A stretch of DNA of 64,000 nucleotides, taken from NCBI RefSeq assembly GCF_001039355.2, contig NW_019775852.1, positions 27,274-91,273 on the forward strand. Reading direction: 5' to 3'. Under the pieces are notes generated by a model that worked only from the letters and a program-made list of their open reading frames with translations, was not told where the DNA came from and searched no databases. This document shows positions 14,469-64,000 of this stretch, one piece after another (within the stretch, counting starts at the first letter, position 1; each line of letters begins with the position of its first letter). This DNA is from Lingula anatina (taxonomy: Eukaryota; Brachiopoda; Lingulata; Lingulida; Lingulidae). The position numbers and the translations under genes are program-made.

Positions 14469-14803
14469 GGGACCCTTGTCCATATCCACCATGAATATTA
14501 ATCCTCTACCTAATTTGTGCTCTTTCAAATTTTATTCTTACAAAGTTTTTAAAAGTCTATTAAAATTAACAATCTTCAAACTAAACAAAATATAGACTTG
14601 TTTACATTCTAAACCTTTTTCGGATTCAAATATTTAATGCTTTTTACAATGATATGACATTCCTTTCACAAGAACATGTAGTATTAACAGATTTCACTGG
14701 AGTTGTGAGGTTACCCACACCACTCGATGGAGATTAGTATAAGCATGTTAATGACAAAATAAATTACCATATGATAGCTAGTTATGTATATAGCCCTACT
14801 GTC

Positions 14804-14809
14804 TTTATT
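14804..14809 (-). terminator. Candidate CLYBL poly(A) signal
   Basis: TTTATT on the plus strand is AATAAA on the minus strand, about 420 bp past the CLYBL stop. It is a plausible polyadenylation signal; 14464-15229 holds nothing else recognisable. Confidence 0.4.
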
Positions 14810-15229
14810 AACACCATTGCATCTCAATCTTTCCCTTCTCAAAAGAAACAAATGCTTTATATTGGTAGGTGAGGAAGTCATTCATAAATGAACAGAGCAT
14901 CCCAAAGGAAGTCTGGACTGTGATTATTGGTAATGTCCAGAACATGAAACTGGACTTTAATGTTTGTCACCTGCCAGTTTTGTCATCAGTTTCTGAAATT
15001 TATGTGACCAGAATACATTCAGGAAAAGAACTTGGGGGGCCATCAAGTATGATCCAACTTGACACTGTGTCCAACAACAGATTTAAATGTACAACAAACT
15101 ATATTTTTCTGCCAAATAATGTAACAATTTGAGCCCACCAATTTGTGCTGTATCTTTAACAATCCTTGCAACCAACAAGCTACACAATAAATAACCTAAT
15201 ACAAATAATCTCATTAAAATTCATAACAA

Positions 15230-17588
15230 TCAAATTTGTTTAGGTGGAATCAAGTCCAGTTCTTGAACAAGTTGTACGATATTCCTGGCTTGTAACACAC
15301 TGGGCATGTCTATCATAACTCCACGGAACACAAAGGCACCCTGAAAAAAGACAAAATATTGGTTACTTTAAAGGCAACTTAAAGTGCATTCCCAGAGATG
15401 TAGATCGATCCATCCAGATGGACCTAACTCCCTGGGGGTTGACACTAAATTGCAGTCAGCCAAGCACGCACAACAGTTAATTACCCCCTTACAGCTTTTA
15501 GTAGGCGGGACAGACGCTTAAGTCGGCTAAGCTGACAGTAATCTAGTGAGACTCCCCACAGGGATAGATCGATCTAAAATCTGTGGGAATGGGGTCTTAA
15601 AGTCATATCACATATAGGTTACAAATGTTTTAAATTCTAATGCACAGCTCAGGTTAACACTTGAGTGCACACAGGTGCACATACAATGAGAAAAATAAAA
15701 ATGTACAACTTTTACCTTTCCGGATTTCTGGTGCTCATTAAATGCCTCTATCATCTCTGTTGCCCACTGAATCTGCTCCTCACTGGGAGAAAATGCTGTC
15801 TGTACCACTGCCACTTGGTTAGGATGGATCACTTGTTTCCCAGTAAATCCCATACGAGATCCTTGCAATGACTGTTCTCGTAGGGCATTAAGATCTACAG
15901 TGTCAACGGGCAGAAATTACCAATCTTTTATACTCAATAAAAATAAAAAAATTTCATTTGTTTTAGATAATTGAACTGTAAATAGGCTGAGATGTCACAG
16001 GTACAGTATTGCTAATAAACAGAATGTTATGGGTGTGCTTTAAAATGAGAAATCTTATTTTGACAATTTTCAAGTTAACTGAAAAACTCTTTAACTCCTG
16101 TGGCTTTAGTTATTTTTTATGCTGCTTGCGTTGGTGTTTAACCACATAAGCACTTACCTTTAAAATTAATTTGAACCATATCTATTGCTTGTAAATTATA
16201 TGCTTTTGCATGTACAACTATCTTCTGTCTGACATATGTCAGTTCATAAGCATCTAGTGTGCGGCTAGCACCTAAAATTAAAAATATTTAAAATGGCTTA
16301 TCCCTCACTTGAAATGAAATGAAATGAAATGAAATGGAAATGAAATGAAATTAAATGTCACATGTATATAACAGGAGGTAAGATCATATTAAAAGGAAAG
16401 AATAATATGAAAATGCTTACCAATATTTGCACAGAAATCATCAGACCCAAACATGATTCCTGTCAAATGAAATACCCCATCTTCTGACTTTTCCAATCCT
16501 TTGAGAATTATCTGGTGGAGATTGATTAGTCCTATAGCACTTTCTATTTGGAAGATTAAATTAAGAGGGGCACCCATTTGCCTTTCTCCTAGGTAGACTT
16601 TCAACTTATCTGCAATCTAGAGAAAGACAATACTTAATATGTTTATGCTTTAAATGAAAGGGTTGTCGGGCATATTTTGTGTATTCCTTTTTTTCTGTTA
16701 TAACAAAAAATAAAAAATAAATAAATAAATAAAAATAAAATGCTACAATAAGTGATTTTTAAAATTCTGCTCAAAAAGTAACCTTGTATATAATGAATTA
16801 AACTAAACTACATTAAGTTCTTAGAAAACCTGGATGTAAATCTTACATCTATCGAAAAAGTCTTAATCTGAATATAGAATAAAAAGAATAAACCTAACCC
16901 ACTCCATTTCATCAACAGTATCTACTTTTGGAACCAACAGTAGGTCTGGTACAACTTTGGCACCAAACAAGACTTTAAAATCATCCTCAGCAAAACCACT
17001 TGTTACTTGATTGCAGCGCACTCCACGCTCTGTTCTGCCAAAATCATATTTTCCTTCTGACAACACTGATGCAATGGTTTCTCGCGCTTCTTTCTGAAAT
17101 TTAAGGTAGCAAGTAACAGTTAAAAATTACTCTTAATTTAACTTTTTAGCTTTAAGATTTTCCATTCTTTCTTTCACCACTTGACACACTGATCACAGAG
17201 AAATAAACCAATAACACTCAAAAATATTTGGTAAATAGGCCTGGTATAGTACTCATCAGAGCATAATTCTTCAAGTATTTGCAGATAATGGTAGAGTGCA
17301 TGATGAAATATTGATTACACTTTTCTTTGTAATGTATCACACCTTTTTATTGAGTGCCACCCCATCCTCGCAATCCATGACTGCACAGTCAACATCTAAA
17401 GTGCTGATTTTGTGAATTTTCTTCTCAGAGTCTCCAGGAACATAGAGCATTGCACGGCGGGGGACATATTTCTGCTGATGGGCAAACCTCCTGTTGACTT
17501 TTTGCCTGTGGCAAGGAACAGCTATTCTTTGGGCAAACACCATGGGACATTTGCAGGTACTTTTAAGTGCCAAGGATAGGGCACTCAT
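15230..17588 (-). CDS. CLYBL: Citramalyl-CoA lyase, mitochondrial (citrate lyase beta-like)
   Basis: Mitochondrial HpcH/HpaI-type lyase; the human enzyme splits (R)-citramalyl-CoA into pyruvate and acetyl-CoA and protects the B12 pathway from itaconyl-CoA. Six minus-strand coding exons join in phase: 17343-17588, 16899-17093, 16421-16616, 16158-16271, 15716-15894, 15230-15340 (1041 bases, 346 aa; human about 340). The first ~35 residues are Arg/Lys/Ser-rich without acids, as in a mitochondrial presequence; the mature part opens YVPRRAMLYVPGDSEKK. DVDCAVMDCEDGVA, the substrate/metal region FQIESAIGL, FGSDDF (human FGGEDF) and MGFTGKQVIHPNQVAVVQ are present, and the protein ends PPKQI. The exon starts 15 bp upstream at 17603 behind a CAG acceptor, so a 5' noncoding exon exists. 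The last intron carries a foldback MITE. Confidence 0.95.
15386..15597. mobile_element. Foldback MITE, copy 2 (CLYBL intron 5)
   Basis: Starts GCATTCCCAGAGATGTAGAT and ends ATCTGTGGGAATGGGGTC; the ends are approximate inverse complements and include GATCGATC near both sides. The centre GTTAATTACCCCCTTACAGC matches copy 1 in AMD1 intron 3. Non-coding. Confidence 0.75.
16311..16356. repeat. (GAAAT)n pentanucleotide repeat
   Basis: About nine tandem copies of GAAAT with one G insertion and one substituted unit, in CLYBL intron 3. Confidence 0.9.
16711..16740. repeat. (AAAT)n low-complexity tract
   Basis: Short AT-rich run of AAAT/AAATA units in CLYBL intron 2. Confidence 0.75.
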
Positions 17589-17877
17589 TGTAACATGAAA
17601 CACCTGAAAAAAAAAGAGCTCAATATTAATAATAATACCTGCTTCAGTAATAATTTTGTACAATTTTGTGAGTGAGTGTTATGTAAGCCTGCATACTGAA
17701 ATAGCATTGCCCGGGGAAAGAAACAAAAATCATTAATGCAAAAGTTAACAGCTGTGTTAATAACATACAAATTAAATAGACAGTAAGCTGCAACTAACCA
17801 CAATCAAGAAAATTATTCATGCTTCCTACTTCAACTTTCCCGAGTAACAAGTCTTTCATCTCGTTTAATATACTCAC

Positions 17878-18010
17878 TGTTGTGCTAGACGTACAGTAAT
17901 TACAATTATTTAAACGTATGTTAAGTCGTGCTAGACACAGAAAACGCAGTCTCGCTACCCACTTACTACTAGCACTAGTAATGTAATAAATTATCCTTGA
18001 GTTGACTTCC
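17878..18010 (-). other. CLYBL: Candidate CLYBL 5' noncoding exon
   Basis: A minus-strand donor ACA|GTGAGTA at 17877-17876 lies upstream of the acceptor at 17604 that precedes the CLYBL start. The frame through this exon is open into the CDS but has no ATG before the MSALSLAL start, which supports that start. The 5' limit at 18010 is nominal. Confidence 0.4.
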
Positions 18011-18420
18011 ACGATCACAGCTCACTACAGTTTCTCTTCACATAAACCATTTGATTAAGTTTCACCTGTAGTCTGACATGTTGCCCGAGAACTACATATA
18101 ATGTTATGACAATGTAAAATGTTCATTCATTCTCAGTATGTCTACGATCTAAGTTCATAACAAAAATGCATGACACCTCAAGGGCGCAGACATATTGAAA
18201 GTGACGTAGTAATGTCCCCAAAGGTCGCTGCAAGAGCCCGGATAATAACAAACCCAACAGGGAAAGAAGGCGGGTAAGCACAAGTGTGCCGTGTAAGATT
18301 TTTGATTTAGGTTCATTGCAATGGTTTGAAATGCGTATTTTCACGTTACTTTTATCTATAACTTGTTGTTTTACATATATCACTACTTCACGAAGGTAAT
18401 ATACCGATATTTTATGTAAA
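18011..18420. promoter_or_regulatory. Probable divergent CLYBL-VPS13 promoter
   Basis: More CpG-containing than its surroundings, with a CRE-like GTGACGTAG at about 18200. A plus-strand donor GGCGG|GTAAGC at 18274 could end a noncoding first VPS13 exon, since the VPS13 start exon is preceded by an acceptor at 21570. This is inferred from position and splice-like motifs only. Confidence 0.4.
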
Positions 18421-21400
18421 ATTGTAGAGCGGCTTCTTGAGGCACACTTGGTGTAAATAATTGTTTCAGCCTACATTGACTACAGTTGACTCTCATGGGC
18501 CATGTGTTGCTTCATAAATTATATAATATATGTATAATACCATGTCCAGTGGGGCTCCCTAAGTCGATCTGCACATTAACCTTGACTCCTTTTTGATGAT
18601 GCATACAGTATAGCTGTATCCAGAACAGTACAGGTGCCATTAAATACTGTAGCAGCCTTTATACTGTCAGTGAGTATGTGTAAGACCTCTTTGCAAAATT
18701 CAGATGTTATTATAATCTTTCATCAGATTTCATCACTTTTACATGCACTTTTATCCTTAATTTATAAGCAATCAACTTTTTCATATTTGATAAAAACATG
18801 ATTGTGGTTTGGCTGGAAACGGAGAACTGGGTGGTTTGTGTCCAAACTAACAGTATGATTTGTTGTGGATAGCCATCACCTGGCCAAGTGTAGATCAATA
18901 ATCTTAGCTCTTTGCAACTGCCCGCAGAGTGTACAATTTATCTGTTTTTCTTGTATTTATTATGCAGTATATAGCAAGGCAGAGAACATTCCCATAATAT
19001 GAGTCACTCCAAAGTTACGTTTATTTAAAAAAAAAAAAGTCTCCCACAAGGGAGGTCATGTTTTTGTTTGTTTAAAGAGTGATTTAGTTTATTTTCTCAG
19101 ACTTTCAATGGATATTTCAAGTAAAACCAAGTCAAACTAAATTGTAGCTTTTTGTAAATATTTTTATGGAGCTGTTCAGGAATAGTTGTCTTTGAAACCC
19201 ATTATTGCCATTATTATTGCTATTGATAAAGGTTAAGCTAGATCATATGTATGATTGTAGAATTGTTTTTTCCTAGTCAAGCAGTGGATGATATATGGAC
19301 TGCAGGCACAGGCTGGTTTAGTACAAGTACTGTTAGATATATTTAGCATGATACATATAGTAATGTTCAGTGTAACCACAGAAAGACATTGAAAATTAAT
19401 GCTGCTGACTGACTGAACAGAGTATAATGCTGAAGGCTGTTACCTGGGATATATAGTATAGTGCATAATACTTGGTAATGTGTTGTTAATGATATCTTGC
19501 ATTTGTGTCACAGTTATCAATATTATATACAAGTCATCATAATTATCTAGTATAATACTCTCCAGGCACCAGTAGCTTACTACTGGTGGCTCAATGAGTC
19601 ACTACTAGTAAAGATGTGTTGTTCACAGATAATCCAGGTGCACGTAATTGCTTTGCCAGCTTTGTGTAAATATGTGACAAAAGAAGGATATAATGAGGTC
19701 ATTAATATCCTTAGACTTTGTATACTCAGATCTTGCCAAAGTTATTGACATGGAAAATATGAAGAGGTATGTGTCCTACTTAATGAAGCAGATTTATGAT
19801 ACAGTTATGTGAGTATGATTATAGTTGTATTATTGGGATTTCATGATTTATGTTACTAAGTGGACTGTCAAATTTGATTCATTATAAATTATTTATTATC
19901 ATTGTTTTGTATGTGATGTTTACAATGAATGAAATATATTGCAATTTGCAGATAATATGATATCAGTTGCAGTATGGCATATTAGAAAAAAAAACTTGAG
20001 TCCTCATTTGTTTGTTGAATAACTAATTTCATACCAAGCATATTTTTATACCAATTAACAATCTAATAATCAGATAAGCTCTCAATCTAATAGCAATTAT
20101 TTGGCTATACCGGTGATGAATTGTAATGGAGAAATTTGTGTCCTTGCCATATTTACGTCTTCTGTGTTCTGCTTCAACATGTTTATTGCAATTTTTGAAA
20201 TAACCATAAGATTTACAGAAGAAAAAAAAATAAACCAGTTAATAGGTATTTATATGATGATCCTTTTGCTCCTCTCCTTATTTCATAGTTATTTTTTTCA
20301 ACTTGACCTTAATAAGTACATGTAATTACAGTCATCAGTTCCTAGAATTTCTTTAGTGAGAGACTGTGATTACAAGTATTGTTGTAGCATATTGATAAAG
20401 TATTAAAATTTTGTCAGTTGATAAACTCATGATTGATAAGAACTATTTTTTAGGAATAGACAGAATTCGTAAAATGTAATTTGCAACCCTGATTCAAACT
20501 GAGTATGAATTATTTGTAACATTTACCAGGCCATGATGATTTTCAGTCATTACTGATGCAGTTCAACCAGACAAAGTGCATAAGGAAGTGTTCCAGCGAC
20601 ATGTCAAGGATACATATCACATGCTCAATCCTTGTGTTCATTTTCCGTTGTTTGGTCATACGGGATACGCATTCTCATCCTTTATAAATGCCAAGCCTCA
20701 GTTATGCTGCAATTTACATGTTTTCTGTCCTGAGTTTCGTACTGAATGTGAACCATGATGTGTTGGGTCTTTTAGTCGATCCATCTCAGGCTGCGTTTTG
20801 TACATATAATCCAGTTTTCATTAGAGATCATTAACCTAAGTATTTGATATTTACTGTGATGCGCCATAGATTTTTGTTTTCAATTGCCACTGCAGGATAT
20901 TGATCTTTTCTAGGCTGAACAAGTATTTTATGGAGAGGGAGCTCAGACTTCAAATGGGAAAGGACGTCAACTTCAACAGTGTATTAAATCTTTATCTGGA
21001 AATCCAGGATTGATCCAAGTTGCTGTCTATTGATTTTTCCGAGAGAGACTCACGTTTTGCTTTGCATATCAGCTGCTGGTATGATGTGACCATATTGGAC
21101 ACTGGTTTCACTTGAGTCAGCAGGGTTTTCAATCAAGCGGGTAAATATTGCAGATTTTAAGCATGCATTGGGTGTTTACTGATAATTATTATACTTATAG
21201 CTTCCCTGGTCAGTGTGATTTTTGTTAAAAAATGGTGAATTCTATAGTTTACCTTCAGTGATTTGTGTATAAAAAATGTTTTACCCATTGTTTTAGAATA
21301 GTATACAAAACAAATTTATAGAAAAGATTATGCTAAGTACATTTTAATCATTAAGCTTGTAGGCAGGCAAAACAAATAGAACATTATGTCTCCTCCATCC

Positions 21401-21570
21401 CAGATTACCACAAACATACTGTGCATAGTACCATTCATACCAAGAAAACGGACAACACAGAATATTGGTTATTTGAGATTTGATCGAGCATAAGCAAATC
21501 TAATTTTCAGTTTTTCATAAATTAGATTGATAACATAAAGTGTACATTGATGACTTGATTCTGCTTTTAG
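18421..21570 (+). other. Probable VPS13 5' UTR intron
   Basis: More than 3 kb without a recognisable coding exon. It ends in a pyrimidine-rich CTGCTTTTAG acceptor seven bases before the VPS13 start codon, so it is most simply the intron between a noncoding first exon and the start exon. Open frames such as 20101-20325 show no family resemblance. Confidence 0.5.
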
Positions 21571-21577
21571 GGGCAAT

Positions 21578-61610
<40,033 letters not shown>

Positions 61611-61955
61611 ACTGGCTTGAAATATGTTGGACTTTTTTTGAGAGAGAATTGGTTTGTGTCCCAGTAAAGTTGTTATTATTTTGTTAGAGTATACAATTAT
61701 TGTATTTAACCCATATAGAAGGTAGTTTAGAGAATATTCCATGCCAAAATGGTTTATAATACAGTGTTCAAATTGTTCTGTATTGAGGATATCTTTATCT
61801 AATGGATCAAGCCAATTTGTTGAAAATGTGCCCTTTTAATGAATGACATTTGGTTGAGGGGGCAGCTATTATGTGTTATTTTATTCACTGCTACTATACA
61901 TATCATCAGTTTTTATTGTAATATGAAATAAAAGCCAAAATAATTTCTATCATAT
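61611..61955 (+). other. VPS13: VPS13 3' UTR
   Basis: Sequence from the TAA stop to shortly after the poly(A) signal AATAAA at 61927. The end is approximate. Confidence 0.65.
61927..61932 (+). terminator. VPS13: VPS13 poly(A) signal
   Basis: Canonical AATAAA about 320 bp past the stop codon, in TGAAATAAAAGCC. Confidence 0.65.
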
Positions 61956-63339
61956 TCTAATGACTGACTCTCAACAGTCTGTCTGCTGGTAATAGTTCCC
62001 ATTTTTATTTTCAGTTTTATTACATATTATTCTTCTTTGTTGTTAAGCAGTTACGAGCTTGGTTAAAGGTACTATTCATGGGATTTTAGTGCCAGACATA
62101 TGAAACAAACTGAAATGATAAATAATCTATAAATATCATAATATACATATTATGTCACTTGACTTGGTTCAAGCTTTAGCCTGGTTGTGAACTAGTTTCA
62201 TACATTCCTAGCTTTTTTACTTGCTGTAACCTGCAGTTTTTCTGATGATAGAGCTATGCTTGTTATTTGGAAAAATGTATGTAACAAGTAAGAAATATAC
62301 AGGCTACTAAAATCTGAATTGGTCCCATTGAGGCAAAATATCTTATTGATTTTACCAACAGGTCATAAAGCACGGACTTTAACATATTTTACCACTTCCA
62401 GTGCCACTTTAAATATTTAAGGCCAAATGAAATGCCTATTTTGATTTTGTTTTTCCATAATTTCATAGATAATGATAGCTATGTATGAGGAAGTCATCTT
62501 TTCAGCTGAACTCGTGCTCGTTCAATTTTTTTTCAATGTGCAATGCATAATACAAAAAAAAAACTGAAAAAATTCCTTTGGAATTATTGGCAATTTTTAC
62601 ATGCAAGCAATTTTGTCCTAGTCAGTCATATAAAGTTACAGCATAATAATAATAATATATCATAATGTTGTAATAATGGTGCAGTTCCATTGGTGGTCAT
62701 ATTGAAGTGAACCCAACCTTTACCCAAATGAAGATGTGCTATATACAATGTTCTAATTTATCTTTATGTTTGTGAATAACTTTTTTTGAGTAATAGTGTG
62801 ATAGTAAAGAAAGCTTGGCTTTTTTTTAGGAATATATGTAATACATTTAAGACAGAGATGTGGTATGGCGTGTATTGCGTGTATTTTGTAGTGCAAAATG
62901 TGATTGGGATGAAATTGTTTATGAAACTCATATCCTGGAGGGATATATGATATCAATAAAGATGTGTCTATTTCTCTATTTATGTGTTCCTGCAGTAAAT
63001 GATATCATCTTTCAAATACTTATTTCCAAAAGGACAAAGTAGAAATATTTTGTAACAATATTTGTTACCATTTAATTAATAAATTAACAATAACAAATAT
63101 TTCAGAAATGCACAATCATTCAACAGGAACATATTGACCTCTTTGTTACCTATCACTTAAAGGTATACTCTATGGGTTTGATAATCCCCCGAATGATTTT
63201 TGCCATCCATAGCTTCTTATAGAACCTAACATACACCTTAAAAACAATTTAACCCCTTAAATAATTTTTTTCTGGGGTGTACCTGATGTTGATACCTCCA
63301 TGGGAGTTTGGTAAGATGGCCGCTGGTTATAATAACTGA
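61956..63339. other. Intergenic sequence downstream of VPS13
   Basis: AT-rich, with homopolymer runs. I see no exon, RNA gene or clear repeat unit here. Confidence 0.5.
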
Positions 63340-64000
63340 CCAGTTATTTTTATGTACAGACACAGATGTGTCTGTACACATTGCCATCACCTGCGTCTGT
63401 CGTCGCCGTCGTCGCCGATGCAGATGCCGGCGCCGTGCACTTTCCTTGTTAACACGTTAGTGGAGGGCAGTTTTACTTTTTGGCTTTATATTTACAGAGC
63501 TGATGAATATTCATAAAACGCAGGTCAAGTTCGAAAATCAGCATGATCGGGCCATTATTGTAGAAGTTATGCTGTTTTTTCACTTTTCAGCATATATGCA
63601 ACCCTGTTAACACATTTTAAGGAAAATCGATAGGCATGTTGTCATGAAACTTACAGGAGTAATCAATCTTACTAAAACGCAGGTCAAGTTCGAAAATCGG
63701 CATGATCGGGCCACTATTTTAGTAGTTATGCTGTTTTTTCACTTTTTAGCATATATGCAACACTGTAAACACAATATAAGAAAAACAGATAGACCAATTG
63801 TCATTAAACGCACAGGAGTGGTCAATCTTACTAAAATGCAGGTTGAGTTTGAAAATTAGTATAATCGGGCCATTGTTTTAGAAGTCATGCTGTTTTTTCA
63901 CATTTCCTCAAATTCAATTCTTAGGCATGTTAACAGTCTTATTATTTAATTAATAAGACACATAAAAGTGTTTGTTTGACATTTCCTGCATCTTTACAAC
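63340..64000. mobile_element. Helitron/pearl-like repeat block, truncated by window end
   Basis: Contains a near-perfect palindrome TGTACAGACACA / TGTGTCTGTACA (63354-63379), a CpG-rich GTCGTCGCC tract (about 63397-63435) and then tandem 159-bp units. A short relative of the palindrome-side sequence (TTATGTACAGACACATC ... CCATCACCTGTGTC) lies at about 41378-41434 in VPS13 intron 35. Hairpin plus GC tract plus tandem core recalls bivalve pearl-type elements; the class is inferred. Confidence 0.55.
63515..63900. repeat. 159-bp tandem repeat, about 2.4 units
   Basis: CAGGTCAAGTTCGAAAATC recurs at 63521 and 63680, and a diverged CAGGTTGAGTTTGAAAATT at 63839, both spacings exactly 159. Between them repeat TTATGCTGTTTTTTCACTTT, AGCATATATGCAACNCTG and ACAGGAGTNNTCAATCTTACT. 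A diverged single copy lies at 12192-12305. Confidence 0.9.

Noticed and set aside
14274-14528. Minus-strand open frame with a His-Thr run
   Set aside because: It is produced by the (GT)n microsatellite and has no similarity outside it.
20101-20758. Two open frames upstream of VPS13
   Set aside because: No recognisable domain; they are better explained as chance frames in the 5' UTR intron.

Overview
The window is a stretch of an intron-rich, AT-rich animal nuclear genome. Four protein-coding genes can be read exon by exon from GT-AG (and one AT-AC) splice sites, phase agreement and protein similarity: the 5' part of a CDK8/CDK19 Mediator kinase gene (minus), a complete S-adenosylmethionine decarboxylase gene AMD1 (plus, 12 coding exons, 332 aa), a complete citramalyl-CoA lyase gene CLYBL (minus, 6 coding exons, 346 aa) and a complete VPS13-type lipid-transfer protein gene (plus, 79 coding exons, about 3477 aa). 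Animal-type genes with short exons, many non-autonomous DNA transposons, and hairpin-plus-tandem-repeat blocks that recall the pearl/Helitron-like elements of bivalves suggest a marine invertebrate, plausibly a lophotrochozoan such as a mollusc. The species cannot be fixed from the sequence.

Layout. 1-2044: CDK8/19 exons 5 to 1 on the minus strand; the gene continues beyond base 1. 2045-2608: a short divergent promoter shared with AMD1. 2609-10121: AMD1. 10122-15229: no recognisable coding exon; it holds the AMD1 3' flank, a 172-bp MITE with a clear target duplication, a 1.4-kb repeat block (11032-12473), a GT microsatellite and the CLYBL 3' flank. 15230-17588: CLYBL. 17589-21577: the CLYBL 5' side and the probable VPS13 promoter and 5' UTR intron, otherwise featureless. 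21578-61610: VPS13. 61611-64000: VPS13 3' UTR with AATAAA, then a repeat block running off the window with three 159-bp tandem units.

The genes do not form a pathway: CDK8/19 is a transcriptional kinase, AMD1 supplies decarboxylated SAM for polyamines, CLYBL is a mitochondrial lyase, and VPS13 bridges membranes for lipid flow. Notable items are the head-to-head CDK8/19-AMD1 pair (as I recall it, the same arrangement as human CDK19-AMD1), a U12-type AT-AC intron in AMD1, a Harbinger-like element with TAA target duplication flanked by a duplicated piece of a VPS13 exon, a three-copy foldback MITE family, duplicated or alternative exons in VPS13, and an FFAT-like VAP-binding motif in VPS13.
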